Assembly (NCBI RefSeq): GCF_005222205.1
Contig: NZ_CP032349.1
Coordinates: forward strand, 558,001 to 622,000
Source: Azospirillum brasilense
Lineage (GTDB): Bacteria; Pseudomonadota; Alphaproteobacteria; Azospirillales; Azospirillaceae
DNA: 64,000 nucleotides
Reading direction: 5' to 3'
Shown here: piece by piece, positions 1 through 7,876 of the stretch
How the letters are laid out: each line of letters starts with the position of its first letter
How positions within the stretch are numbered: position 1 is the stretch's first letter
Position numbers and translations under genes: made by a program
The notes under the pieces: generated by a model
Databases searched by the model: none
Told to the model about the DNA's origin: nothing
The model's input: the letters and a program-made list of their open reading frames with translations, nothing else

Positions 1-1274
1 GCGCCGTAGACCGGATTGGTGGCGCTGATCGGCGTGGCCGAGCCGGACGCCTGCACCTGATCCATCTTGAAATACTTGTAGTCGACGCCGACCAGCGCCG
101 TGTGGGCGACCGGCCCGGTCTGCCACTTGGATTCGAGCTGGTTGTCGATCAGGAAGGTGTTGACCTTGGTCGTGTGCTCGAAATTGATGCGCGACAGAAG
201 GTTGTCCGGGTCGGTCGGCACCGCTGAGAAGCCGTTGTAGCCGAAGGGGTAGACCGAGACCTCATGGACCCGGCTGTAGCCGTAGCGGGCGTTCTGGCGG
301 AAGGTCAGGTCGTTGTCGAAGCGGTGCTCGAACTCGTAGCCGATGGAGGCCTGACGGCGCCGGTAGGTATCGATGTCCGGCTCGGTGAAGTTGGATTTGC
401 GGTCGATGCGCCCGAAGGGGGCCGGCTTCACCGTGCCGACATAGGGCAGAAAAGCGCCGCCGTTGTGCGTCTCGTCGATGTCGGTGTAGTTGCTCAGCAC
501 CGTCAGCGTGCTGCGCTCGTTCGGCGACCACTTGAAACTCGGCGAGATGGTGCCGCGGAAGCCGTCCGCGAAGTCGGTGTAGCTGTCGCCGCCGGCGATG
601 CGCCCGGTTAGACGGTAGCTCAGCGTCGGGTCGATGGCGCCGCCGACGTCAACGCCGAGATGGGCGGTGCCGTGCTGGTTGATCCCCGCCTCGACCGAGC
701 GCACCGGCGTGTCGCCGGGCCGCTTGGTGACGTAATTCACCAGACCGCCGGGGTTGCTGCCGCCGTAGAGGACGGAGGAGGCGCCGCGCAGCACCTCGAT
801 CCGCTCCAGCGTGTAGCTGTCCACGAACTGGCCGCCGAAGCCGTAGCTGTAGAGCTGGAGCCCGTCCTGGTAGACGCCGGTCTGGGTCGCCTGGAAGCCG
901 CGGATGAAGATCCAGTTGGTGTCGCTGTCCGGGCCGAAGGGCTGGCTGAAGACGCCGGGGGTGTAGCGCAGCGCCTCGTCCACCTTCTGCGCGCCGCGGT
1001 CGTCCATCTCCTCGCGCCCGATCACCGAGACGGATTGCGGCACCGCCTCCAGCGGGATGTCGGTCTTCGACCCCGTGGCCGAGCGGCCGGGAACGTAGCC
1101 GCGGACCGGGCTGGTCGCGGTGTCGGTGCTCCGGCTGCCCTCGACGGTCACCGGCGCCAGGACCGCCGGGGCGGTGGCGTCCTGCGCCTGAGCGAGCGCC
1201 GGCGCCAGCAGGGCGACGAGCGCCGTGCCGTTCAAGAGGAAGCGGGTCAGTCGCTTGTTCGAAATATCACTCAT
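1..1274 (-). CDS. TonB-dependent siderophore receptor, C-terminus beyond window
   Basis: Outer-membrane receptor that imports ferric siderophore using TonB energy. The frame stays open from the ATG (complement of 1272-1274) to the window edge, about 424 residues. The N-terminus has a signal peptide (positive start, hydrophobic stretch, ALAQAQ cleavage region). The plug domain follows, with a typical segment around residues 90-190 (VPQSVSVI, LERIEVLRGASSVLYG, NPGGLVNYVTKRP), then the first barrel strands. It belongs to the FhuA/FoxA-type siderophore group and lacks an N-terminal STN signalling domain, so it is unlikely to talk to a FecIR pair. A Fur-like palindrome lies at 1350-1370, upstream of the start. 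The neighbouring AraC gene on the same strand may control it. The ligand cannot be told. Confidence 0.9.
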   Translation of the reverse strand, partial: MSDISNKRLTRFLLNGTALVALLAPALAQAQDATAPAVLAPVTVEGSRSTDTATSPVRGYVPGRSATGSKTDIPLEAVPQSVSVIGREEMDDRGAQKVDEALRYTPGVFSQPFGPDSDTNWIFIRGFQATQTGVYQDGLQLYSYGFGGQFVDSYTLERIEVLRGASSVLYGGSNPGGLVNYVTKRPGDTPVRSVEAGINQHGTAHLGVDVGGAIDPTLSYRLTGRIAGGDSYTDFADGFRGTISPSFKWSPNERSTLTVLSNYTDIDETHNGGAFLPYVGTVKPAPFGRIDRKSNFTEPDIDTYRRRQASIGYEFEHRFDNDLTFRQNARYGYSRVHEVSVYPFGYNGFSAVPTDPDNLLSRINFEHTTKVNTFLIDNQLESKWQTGPVAHTALVGVDYKYFKMDQVQASGSATPISATNPVYG

Positions 1275-1349
1275 CGCAATCGGCCTCGGACTGTATGCGG
1301 CATCCGCGAAACGCCTTCGGACCGGCGGGTCCCGAAGAGCCTGCGTTGT

Positions 1350-1370
1350 TGCGAATGATTAGCATGTGCA
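1350..1370. promoter_or_regulatory. Candidate Fur-type iron box upstream of the TonB receptor
   Basis: A 21-nt imperfect palindrome that begins TGCGAATGA and ends CATGTGCA, 75 nt upstream of the receptor start. It has the same length and the same TGC...GCA ends as the box at 27978-27998 between fecA and fecI. Iron-repressed receptors commonly carry such sites; the assignment to Fur itself is inferred. Confidence 0.4.
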
Positions 1371-1458
1371 TGAAGCGGCGCGATTGAACGGTCTTTGGAC
1401 GGGTTGGACGATCTTCCGGCATTCGTCGGTCCCAAGGGCGAGGCGGGCGATGCCCGGC

Positions 1459-2343
1459 TCAACCGCACTGGTTGCGCAGCCACGCGGCGGGGGTGGTGCC
1501 GACGATCTGGCGGAAGACCCGCGTCAGGTGCGCCTGATCGGAGAAGCCCGCCATCACCGCGGCGGCCGCCAGCGTCATGTCCGATCCGGTCAGCAGGCTC
1601 TTGGCCCGTTCCACGCGGACCCGCATCTGCCATTTGTGGGGTGGAAGGCCGGTCGAGGCCTTGAAGGCGGTGCAGAAATGGGTGGTGGACAGGCCGGTCA
1701 GCTCGGCCAGCTCCTGAAGGCGGATGGGACGGCCGGAATGCTCCTCGATGTAATCAGTGACGCGCCTCAACAGGCGCGGCGGCAGTTGCCCGCGTTTGCG
1801 GTCGGCGACGGGCTCGGCCTGCGTGAGGCCGACGAACAGCGCGGCCATCAGGCTCTCGCCGTAGAGGTCGTGCAGGTTCGCCGACGTCCGGCATTCCGCG
1901 GCGATCAGGCGGGCCAGCGCGAACAGGCGTTCGTCCGCGAAATTCAACCGCGGCCGGTCCATGCCGCGGACGTCCAGCCCCTCCGCGACGCGGCTCCCCA
2001 GCACGGACATGTCGAAATGTAGGTCGAGATGGGTGAGCCGGCGGACGTTCACCGTGCGCGACCACACCCGCAGGCCGGCGGGCACGAAGCTCAGCGGCTC
2101 GCGCCGGCCGAGCCGGCCGGCCTCGCCGCGGCCGGGCGAGGCCGTCACGTGCAGGCCGCCATCGCCCACCTGATCGAGGACGACGACCAGCCGCGGGGCC
2201 TCGGACACATACTCGCCCTGGCCGTTCTGGTCGCAGGCGACGTTCCAGATGTCGGCGATCATCCCATTCCAGGCGCGCCACTGAAGGTCACCCAGGATGG
2301 TGATCCCTTCCGTGCTGCTTTGCATTCTGGGATGGAACGGCAT
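1459..2343 (-). CDS. AraC family transcriptional regulator (PchR-like context)
   Basis: Predicted DNA-binding activator of 294 aa. The C-terminal ~100 residues carry the paired AraC helix-turn-helix: first helix pair around IRLQELAELTGLSTTHFCTAF, second around DMTLAAAAVMAGFSDQAHL, ending in the usual R-x-F-R-Q-x-x-G-x-T-P-x-x-W pattern. The N-terminal ~190 residues are a ligand/sensing region with no clear motif. The ATG at 2341-2343 is chosen because a GGGAGG ribosome site lies 8 nt upstream; an open frame extends 30 codons further without one. It is next to, and on the same strand as, a TonB siderophore receptor, the usual setting of PchR-type regulators that induce a receptor when its siderophore is present. 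The target is inferred. Confidence 0.85.
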   Translation of the reverse strand: MPFHPRMQSSTEGITILGDLQWRAWNGMIADIWNVACDQNGQGEYVSEAPRLVVVLDQVGDGGLHVTASPGRGEAGRLGRREPLSFVPAGLRVWSRTVNVRRLTHLDLHFDMSVLGSRVAEGLDVRGMDRPRLNFADERLFALARLIAAECRTSANLHDLYGESLMAALFVGLTQAEPVADRKRGQLPPRLLRRVTDYIEEHSGRPIRLQELAELTGLSTTHFCTAFKASTGLPPHKWQMRVRVERAKSLLTGSDMTLAAAAVMAGFSDQAHLTRVFRQIVGTTPAAWLRNQCG

Positions 2344-2404
2344 GGATCGGCCTCCCAGCCACCGGATTGAACGGACCCCCGGAATCCTCCCCCGAGCCGC
2401 CAGA

Positions 2405-2439
2405 CCTATAGGGCAAAAGGCAATTGCGAACAAGTCGCA
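2405..2439 (-). promoter_or_regulatory. Sigma70-type promoter with overlapping palindrome for the AraC gene
   Basis: On the minus strand, TTGTTC (complement of 2428-2433) and TATAGG (complement of 2405-2410) are separated by exactly 17 nt, 62 nt upstream of the AraC start. A short inverted repeat, TGCGA-N5-TCGCA at 2425-2439, overlaps the -35 element and could be a repressor or autoregulatory site. Confidence 0.5.
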
Positions 2440-2533
2440 TTCTTACTTGTGCCCCCTGGCCAGCCCACGGCGAGGGTGCGCAAGCGCGCGACGGGTCACG
2501 GCAGGAGGGTTTCGGTTGACCCTGATTTTCCGG

Positions 2534-3343
2534 TTACATCAACCCTTCCTGCAGGGCTTGGTGGACGGTCCTCACGGTCGGGCGAAAGCCGAGACGGCGC
2601 GCGAGGGACGCGTCGACGTGCAGATGCCAGGGATGCGGGAGGGGCTCGGAACGCGACGCCAGTCTCGTCTCCAGCACGCCGGCAAGTTCGTGGATGGACA
2701 TCGCCGCGTCGTCCGCAACATTGACGACGCGCCGATCGAACACCCCGTCCAAAGCAAGATTCATCGCCGTGGCGATGTCGCGGTGATGGATTGTGCTCAT
2801 CCGTTGCGCGGGATGCCAGTCGCCGACGTATTTCGGCAGCGCTTCGAGATGCCCGTCGCCATCGCCGTACACGAATGGGAAGCGGACGATGGACCAGGTC
2901 AGGCCGCTGTCCCGCAGGGCGTTTTCCGCCGCCACCTTGCTCGCGGGATAGGCCTGTTTCGGATCGACCGGGTCGTCCTCCCGTCCGGGATGCGGGTTGT
3001 CGATGGTGTAGACATGGCTGGTGCTCGACAGGATGAAGCGCGCCTCCGGGGCTTCCGCTTTCGCCGCGGCGATCAGGTTGCGGGTTCCTTCAAGGTTGCT
3101 CCGCCAGATAAGGTCCGTATCCTGGGTGCGGAAGACGGCCGCCAGATGCACGATCGCCGAGACGCCCCGGACGGCGTCCGGCAGAGTCGACGGGTCGAGA
3201 ATGTCGCCGGTCACGGCGGTCGCTCCGGCGGGGCAGGGTTTTCCGGCCCGCAGCAGCAGTCGGCAGGACCGTCCCGCTTCGATCATTCGCGGGACGAGCC
3301 GCTGACCGACAAGCCCCGTCGCTCCGGTGACCAGGATCGTCAT
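2534..3343 (-). CDS. NAD(P)-dependent epimerase/dehydratase family protein
   Basis: Extended short-chain dehydrogenase of 269 aa. The Rossmann glycine motif GATGLVGQ is at residues 6-13. Later landmarks are AIVHLAAVF, the S-S-T-S-HVY segment and Y-x3-K (YPASK), the catalytic pair of this family. It therefore binds NAD(P) and acts on a hydroxyl/keto group of a sugar nucleotide or similar small molecule; the substrate cannot be told. The ATG at 3341-3343 has an AAGGA ribosome site and lies only 4 nt beyond the stop of marR, so both form one transcript. Being co-transcribed with a MarR repressor suggests a stress- or aromatic-inducible detoxification role (inference). Confidence 0.85.
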   Translation of the reverse strand: MTILVTGATGLVGQRLVPRMIEAGRSCRLLLRAGKPCPAGATAVTGDILDPSTLPDAVRGVSAIVHLAAVFRTQDTDLIWRSNLEGTRNLIAAAKAEAPEARFILSSTSHVYTIDNPHPGREDDPVDPKQAYPASKVAAENALRDSGLTWSIVRFPFVYGDGDGHLEALPKYVGDWHPAQRMSTIHHRDIATAMNLALDGVFDRRVVNVADDAAMSIHELAGVLETRLASRSEPLPHPWHLHVDASLARRLGFRPTVRTVHQALQEGLM

Positions 3344-3347
3344 CGGT

Positions 3348-3797
3348 TCATTCCTTTCGCAAAAGATTTTGCAGGCGTTCGGTCGCCGTTTGCAGGACAC
3401 GGATCGTCGTGGCCAACTCGGCCACGTCGATGCCGCCGAACGCGGCGTCGTGGATGAACGAAAGATCGGGGAGTTCACGCCACAGGGCTTCGCCCGCGGC
3501 GGTCAGCGTGAGAAGACGCTGGCGCTGGTCGTCCCCGCTCGACGTCTGGTGAACCAGCCCCTTGCGGACGAGCGTGGCGACGATTCCGCTCAAGGTCGCC
3601 CGTTCGAGTTCGAGCGCCCGCCCGAGATCGCGCTGAACGGTTGGGCCGACATGCGCCAGATGCCAGAGCACATACCATTGCGTCGACCCCAGATCGTACG
3701 GCCGCAGGGTCGCGTCCATGAGAGCGCGGCCCGCGAGGTAGCACCGCTTCGTCCACGCTCCGACGGTTGGATGCCCGGCGTCGCTCCGTTGATCCAT
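3348..3797 (-). CDS. MarR family transcriptional regulator
   Basis: Winged-helix dimeric repressor of 149 aa. Visible are the recognition region TVQRDLGRALELERATLSGI and the wing with D-D-Q-R-Q-R-L-L-T-L-T-A-A-G, both hallmarks of MarR. The ATG at 3795-3797 is preferred over two upstream in-frame starts because the family rarely carries more N-terminal sequence and the upstream ones run into the operator. It is first in a two-gene operon with the epimerase-type gene (4-nt gap). The perfect palindrome at 3817-3859, just upstream, is very probably its own operator, so expression should be autorepressed and relieved by a small ligand. Confidence 0.9.
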   Translation of the reverse strand: MDQRSDAGHPTVGAWTKRCYLAGRALMDATLRPYDLGSTQWYVLWHLAHVGPTVQRDLGRALELERATLSGIVATLVRKGLVHQTSSGDDQRQRLLTLTAAGEALWRELPDLSFIHDAAFGGIDVAELATTIRVLQTATERLQNLLRKE

Positions 3798-3816
3798 AAC
3801 GCACAAGCTCCCCATT

Positions 3817-3859
3817 ATTCGTTCGCTACCTAGCGATATTTGCAAGGTAGCGAACGAAT
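3817..3859. promoter_or_regulatory. Perfect 15-bp inverted repeat, MarR operator
   Basis: ATTCGTTCGCTACCT at 3817-3831 is matched exactly by its reverse complement at 3845-3859, with a 13-nt spacer. It sits 20 nt upstream of the marR start and overlaps a plausible minus-strand -35 (TTGCAA). The perfection, AT-richer base composition and position fit an autoregulatory operator. Confidence 0.7.
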
Positions 3860-3885
3860 TGTCAAGAGGGGCGCGTGCGTTGCCT

Positions 3886-4341
3886 TCAGCGGTTGGCCGT
3901 CCTGTCGGCGAGGGCGGCGCGGTCGATGACGTCGTACAGCTCCAGGTCCTCGCGGGCGATGCGGTGCTTGAGGGCAGTCACGACCTCGCGCGTCTCACGG
4001 ACGAAGGTCTCCGGGTCCTTGGACACCGCCAGCGGGCCGGGCCAACTCGCCCGGTAGCGGTCGAAGCGCGCCCGCAGGCTGCCCATTTCGGCCTGGAAGC
4101 GCGCCGCCGTGGCACGGAGCGCCGGGGTCGGGTGGGCCAGAAGACGCGGGTAGAGCGCGCTGTCTTCCAGTGACAGGTGGACGGTGAACACACCGAACAG
4201 GTCGCGGACCGCCGTGGCGAGGGCGGCGGCGTTCTCCACCGGGGACGGCGCCGCCAGCAGGGAATCGATCCGCTCGACGAGCTGCCCGACGGTGGCGTGG
4301 TGATGGCGGTACAGGGTGGTGCTGATGGCTGCGCTGGACAT
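3886..4341 (-). CDS. Hemerythrin HHE-type cation-binding protein
   Basis: Small (151 aa) soluble helical protein expected to bind a di-iron centre and O2 or NO. Candidate ligands are the His cluster at 13-15, H55 and E59 in the VHLSLED helix, H70, and H126 followed by an acidic pair. The length fits a single hemerythrin-like domain. It lies downstream of the RND permease but is separated from it by a strong terminator (4452-4501), so it has its own promoter. A GGAG ribosome site precedes the ATG. The precise role (oxygen or nitric-oxide sensing, iron handling) is not visible. A second hemerythrin-like gene follows the other RND pump in this window. Confidence 0.8.
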   Translation of the reverse strand: MSSAAISTTLYRHHHATVGQLVERIDSLLAAPSPVENAAALATAVRDLFGVFTVHLSLEDSALYPRLLAHPTPALRATAARFQAEMGSLRARFDRYRASWPGPLAVSKDPETFVRETREVVTALKHRIAREDLELYDVIDRAALADRTANR

Positions 4342-4451
4342 GACGGAGTCTCCAACCGGGGCCGCCGACGGATGGGCGGTGCTTGAAGACGAGAGTGCCG
4401 GTCGGGCCGGCGCCGATCGTTGCGCCAGAGCAAGCTGGGGAGGGGCAGGCG

Positions 4452-4501
4452 AAAAAACGACGTGGCGGGGAGCGGGGCGCTCGGCCCCGGCTCCCCGCCA
4501 C
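4452..4501 (-). terminator. Rho-independent terminator after the bpeF-like gene
   Basis: Read on the minus strand, a GC-rich stem (GTGGCGGGGAGCC paired with GCTCCCCGCCAC, one bulge) is followed at once by CGTCG and a run of six T (complement of 4452-4457). It ends the LysR/llpE/bpeEF-like transcript 30 nt past the permease stop. Confidence 0.8.
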
Positions 4502-4530
4502 GCTGAAGGCGATGGTGCCCTCGGAAGCGG

Positions 4531-7500
4531 TCAGTCGTCCCCGTGCCCGTGGGCGAGCGCCGGACCGGTCGGCATCGCCGCCGCCGGCTTCCCGGCCCCG
4601 ACCATCGTGCGCAGCAGGACGTAGAAGACCGGGGTCAGCAGCAGACCGAACAGGGTGACGCCGATCATCCCGGAGAACACCGCCACGCCCATCGCGTGGC
4701 GCATCTCGGACCCGGCGCCGGTCGAGGTGACCAGCGGCACCACGCCCATGATGAAGGCGATGGAGGTCATCAGGATGGGCCGCAGCCGCAACCGGCTGGC
4801 CTCGATGGCGGCCTGGACCACGCTGCGCCCCTGATGCTCCAGCTCGCGGGCGAACTCGACGATCAGGATGGCGTTCTTCGCCGACAGGCCGACCAGAACC
4901 ATGAAACCGATCTGCGTGAAGATGTTGTTGTCGCCCCCCGTCAGCCACACCCCGGCCAGCGCCGACATCAGGCTCATCGGCACGATCAGCAGGATGGCCA
5001 GCGGCAGGGTCAGGCTTTCGTACTGGGCGGCCAGCACCAGGAAGACGAGCAGGATGCTGATGGGGAAGATCCACAGCGCCGCGTTGCCGGCCAGGATCTC
5101 CTGATAGGTCAGGTCGGTCCATTCGAACCGCACGCCGCGCGGCAGGGTCTCCTGGGCGATGCGCTCCGCCGCCGCCTGCGCCTGGCCCGACGAATAGCCG
5201 GGGGCCGGCCCGCCGTTGATGTCGGCGGCGGTGTAGCCGTTGTAGCGCACGACCATCTCCGGCCCGTAGCTCTGCTTGACGGTGACCAGCGAGGAGAGCG
5301 GCACCATGTCGCCCTGGGCGTTGCGCGTCTTCAGCAGGCCGATGTCGGCGGATTCGGCGCGGAAGGGCGCGTCGGCCTGGACGCGGACCTGGTAGACGCG
5401 GCCGAAGCTGTTGAAGTCGTTCACATAGAGCGAGCCCAGATAGATCTGCATGGTGTCGAACACCTCGCCGATCGGCACGCCCTGCTGCTTGGCCTTCACG
5501 CGGTCGAGATCGACGTCGAGCTGCGGCACGTTGATCTGGTAGCTGGAGAAGGCCGGCCCCAGCTCCGGCGTTTCCATGGCCTTCTTCAGGAAGGAGCCGA
5601 CCGCCGCGTTCAGCGCCTCGTAACCCAGCGCGCCGCGGTCCTCGATCTGCATCTTGAAGCCGCCGAGCGTGCCGAGGCCCATCACCGGGGGCGGCGGAAA
5701 GATGGCGACGAAGGCTTCCTTCAGGCCGGCGTAGCGCTTCTGCAGATCACCGGCGATGGCGGCGGCGGAGAGCGACGGGTCCTTGCGCTCGGCGAAGGGC
5801 TTCAGCGTGACAAAGACGATGCCGGCGCTGGAGCTGTTGGTGAAGCCGTTGACCGACAGGCCGGGGAAGGCGACGGCGCTCTGCACGCCGGGGCGGGCCA
5901 GCGCGATGTCGGTCATCTCGCGGATCACCGCCTCCGTGCGGTCGAGCGAGGCGCCGTTGGGAAGCTGGGCGAAGCTGATGAGGTATTCCTTGTCCTGCGC
6001 CGGGACGAAGCCCATCGGCACGGTGCGGCCGAGCAGCACGGTGACGCCGAGCAGCCCGACATAGACCAGCATCATCAGCCCCTTGTGCCGCACCACCCCG
6101 CCGACGCCGCGGCCATAGCCGGTCGAGGCGCGGTGGAAGACGCGGTTGAACAGCCGGAAGAAGCCGCCGAAGACCTTGTTCATGGCGCGGGTCAGCCAGT
6201 CCTGCGGCTGGTCGTGGCCGCGCAGCAGGACCGCCGCCAGGGCCGGCGACAGGGTCAGCGAGTTGAAGGCGGAGATGACGGTGGAGATCGCGATGGTCAT
6301 CGCGAACTGCTTGTAGAACTCGCCGGTCAGGCCGCTCATGGCCGCCAGCGGCACGAAGACGGCGACCAGCGTCAGCGCGATGGCGATGATCGGGCCGCTG
6401 ACCTCCTGCATGGCGCGGTAGGTCGCTTCCTTGGCCGACAGGCCGTTCTCGATGTTGCGTTCGACGTTCTCCACGACGACGATGGCGTCGTCCACGACGA
6501 TGCCGATGGCCAGCACCATGCCGAACAGCGACAGCGCGTTGATCGAGTAGCCCAGCGCCAGCATCAGCGAGAAGGTGCCGACGATGGACACCGGCACCGC
6601 CAGCAGCGGGATGATCGAGGCGCGCCAGGTCTGCAGGAAGACGATGACCACCAGCACGACCAGGGCGACGGCCTCCAGCAGCGTGTGGATCACCGCGTCG
6701 ATGCTGGAGCGGACGAACTGCGTCGGGTCGTAGACGATGCTGTAATCGACGCCGTCGGGCATGTCGGCCTTGAGGTCGGCCATGGTCGCCCGGATGGCGT
6801 CGGAGATGGCCAGCGCGTTGGCGCCCGGCGACTGGTTGATGCCCAGCGCCACCGCCGGCTTGTTGTCGAGCAGCGAGCGCAGGCCGTACTGCGCCGCCGC
6901 CAGCTCCACGCGGGCGACGTCGCGCAGCAGGGTGACGCCGCCCTGCTCGCCGGTCTTCAGGATGATCGCGCCGAACTCCTCCGGCGTCGTCAGGCGGCCT
7001 TGCGCGTTGATCGAGAGCTGCAGGGGCGTGTCGGGCAGCGATGGTGAGGCGCCGATGACGCCCGCCGCGACCTGGACGTTCTGCTCGCGGATCGCCGCCA
7101 CCACGTCGGACGCGGTCAGGCCGCGCTGCGCGACCTTGTTGGGGTCGAGCCAGACGCGCATGGAATAGTCGCCGGCGCCCCACACCTGCACCTCGCCGAC
7201 GCCGGAGATCCGGCTCAGCCGGTCCTTGACGTTCAGGATGGCGTAGTTGCGCAGGTAGGTCATGTCGTAGCGGTCGTTGGGCGACAGCAGATGCACGACC
7301 ATGGTCAGGGTGGGCGAGCTTTTGACCGTCGTCACGCCCAGCCGCTGCACGTCCGACGGCAGGCGCGGCAACGCCTGCGCCACCCGGTTCTGCACGAGCT
7401 GCTGCGCCTTGTCCGGGTCGGTGCCCAGCCGGAAGGTCACGGTCAGCGCCATGTTGCCGTCGCTGTTGGCCTGCGACTGCATGTACAGCATGTTCTCGAC

Positions 7501-7719
7501 GCCGTTGATCTGCTCCTCCAGCGGGGAAGCGACCGTTTCGGCGATGACCTTGGGGTTGGCGCCCGGGAACTGGGCGCGCACGACGACCGACGGCGGGACG
7601 ACCTCCGGGTATTCGGAGATGGGCAACTGGAACAGCGAGATCGCTCCCGCCAGGAACAGCGCCACCGACAGCACGCCCGCGAAGATCGGGCGGTCGATGA
7701 AGAATTTCGAGATGTTCAT
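4531..7719 (-). CDS. RND multidrug efflux permease, MexF/BpeF/CeoB class
   Basis: Inner-membrane proton-driven drug pump of 1062 aa, the full family length. It opens with MNISKFFIDRPIFAGVLS (first membrane helix), then the HAE1-class signature ISEYPEVVPP. The Asp pair needed for proton relay sits in the fourth membrane helix ([18 protein letters not shown]). The sequence closely resembles MexF/BpeF/CeoB, pumps exporting chloramphenicol, trimethoprim and quinolones in Pseudomonas and Burkholderia (family knowledge). The ATG at 7717-7719 has a GGGAAGG ribosome site; an 81-codon upstream extension crosses repeat DNA and is rejected. The adaptor and hydrolase genes precede it on the same strand. 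No outer-membrane factor gene accompanies it, so it must borrow a TolC-like channel. Confidence 0.95.
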   Translation of the reverse strand: MNISKFFIDRPIFAGVLSVALFLAGAISLFQLPISEYPEVVPPSVVVRAQFPGANPKVIAETVASPLEEQINGVENMLYMQSQANSDGNMALTVTFRLGTDPDKAQQLVQNRVAQALPRLPSDVQRLGVTTVKSSPTLTMVVHLLSPNDRYDMTYLRNYAILNVKDRLSRISGVGEVQVWGAGDYSMRVWLDPNKVAQRGLTASDVVAAIREQNVQVAAGVIGASPSLPDTPLQLSINAQGRLTTPEEFGAIILKTGEQGGVTLLRDVARVELAAAQYGLRSLLDNKPAVALGINQSPGANALAISDAIRATMADLKADMPDGVDYSIVYDPTQFVRSSIDAVIHTLLEAVALVVLVVIVFLQTWRASIIPLLAVPVSIVGTFSLMLALGYSINALSLFGMVLAIGIVVDDAIVVVENVERNIENGLSAKEATYRAMQEVSGPIIAIALTLVAVFVPLAAMSGLTGEFYKQFAMTIAISTVISAFNSLTLSPALAAVLLRGHDQPQDWLTRAMNKVFGGFFRLFNRVFHRASTGYGRGVGGVVRHKGLMMLVYVGLLGVTVLLGRTVPMGFVPAQDKEYLISFAQLPNGASLDRTEAVIREMTDIALARPGVQSAVAFPGLSVNGFTNSSSAGIVFVTLKPFAERKDPSLSAAAIAGDLQKRYAGLKEAFVAIFPPPPVMGLGTLGGFKMQIEDRGALGYEALNAAVGSFLKKAMETPELGPAFSSYQINVPQLDVDLDRVKAKQQGVPIGEVFDTMQIYLGSLYVNDFNSFGRVYQVRVQADAPFRAESADIGLLKTRNAQGDMVPLSSLVTVKQSYGPEMVVRYNGYTAADINGGPAPGYSSGQAQAAAERIAQETLPRGVRFEWTDLTYQEILAGNAALWIFPISILLVFLVLAAQYESLTLPLAILLIVPMSLMSALAGVWLTGGDNNIFTQIGFMVLVGLSAKNAILIVEFARELEHQGRSVVQAAIEASRLRLRPILMTSIAFIMGVVPLVTSTGAGSEMRHAMGVAVFSGMIGVTLFGLLLTPVFYVLLRTMVGAGKPAAAMPTGPALAHGHGDD

Positions 7720-7760
7720 GATGGCCTTCCCAGCGGACGGCATGGAGTTTGGACGCAAGG

Positions 7761-7871
7761 CCCCCTCCCTCCCGCTCCTGGCGGAGCGGGGCCCTCCCTC
7801 CCCCGCTGGGCGGGAGAGGGGCTGCGACGGACTCCCTCTCCCGCGCAGCGGGGGAGGGTTGGGGAGGGGCC
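7761..7871. repeat. GC-rich palindromic intergenic repeat (REP-like)
   Basis: The 157-nt gap between adaptor and permease genes is filled with alternating CCCTCTCCCGC and GGGGGAGGG blocks that can form several hairpins. The same family occurs at 11211-11330. This looks like a dispersed REP/BIME-type element inserted within an operon; it could stabilise the upstream message or reduce permease expression. Confidence 0.55.
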
Positions 7872-7876
7872 GGCTG

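Noticed and set aside
4543-7047. 834-codon open frame on the plus strand opposite the first RND permease
   Set aside because: Composition is the usual antisense pattern (His/Asp/Gln/Arg rich); the opposite strand is a complete, motif-bearing permease.
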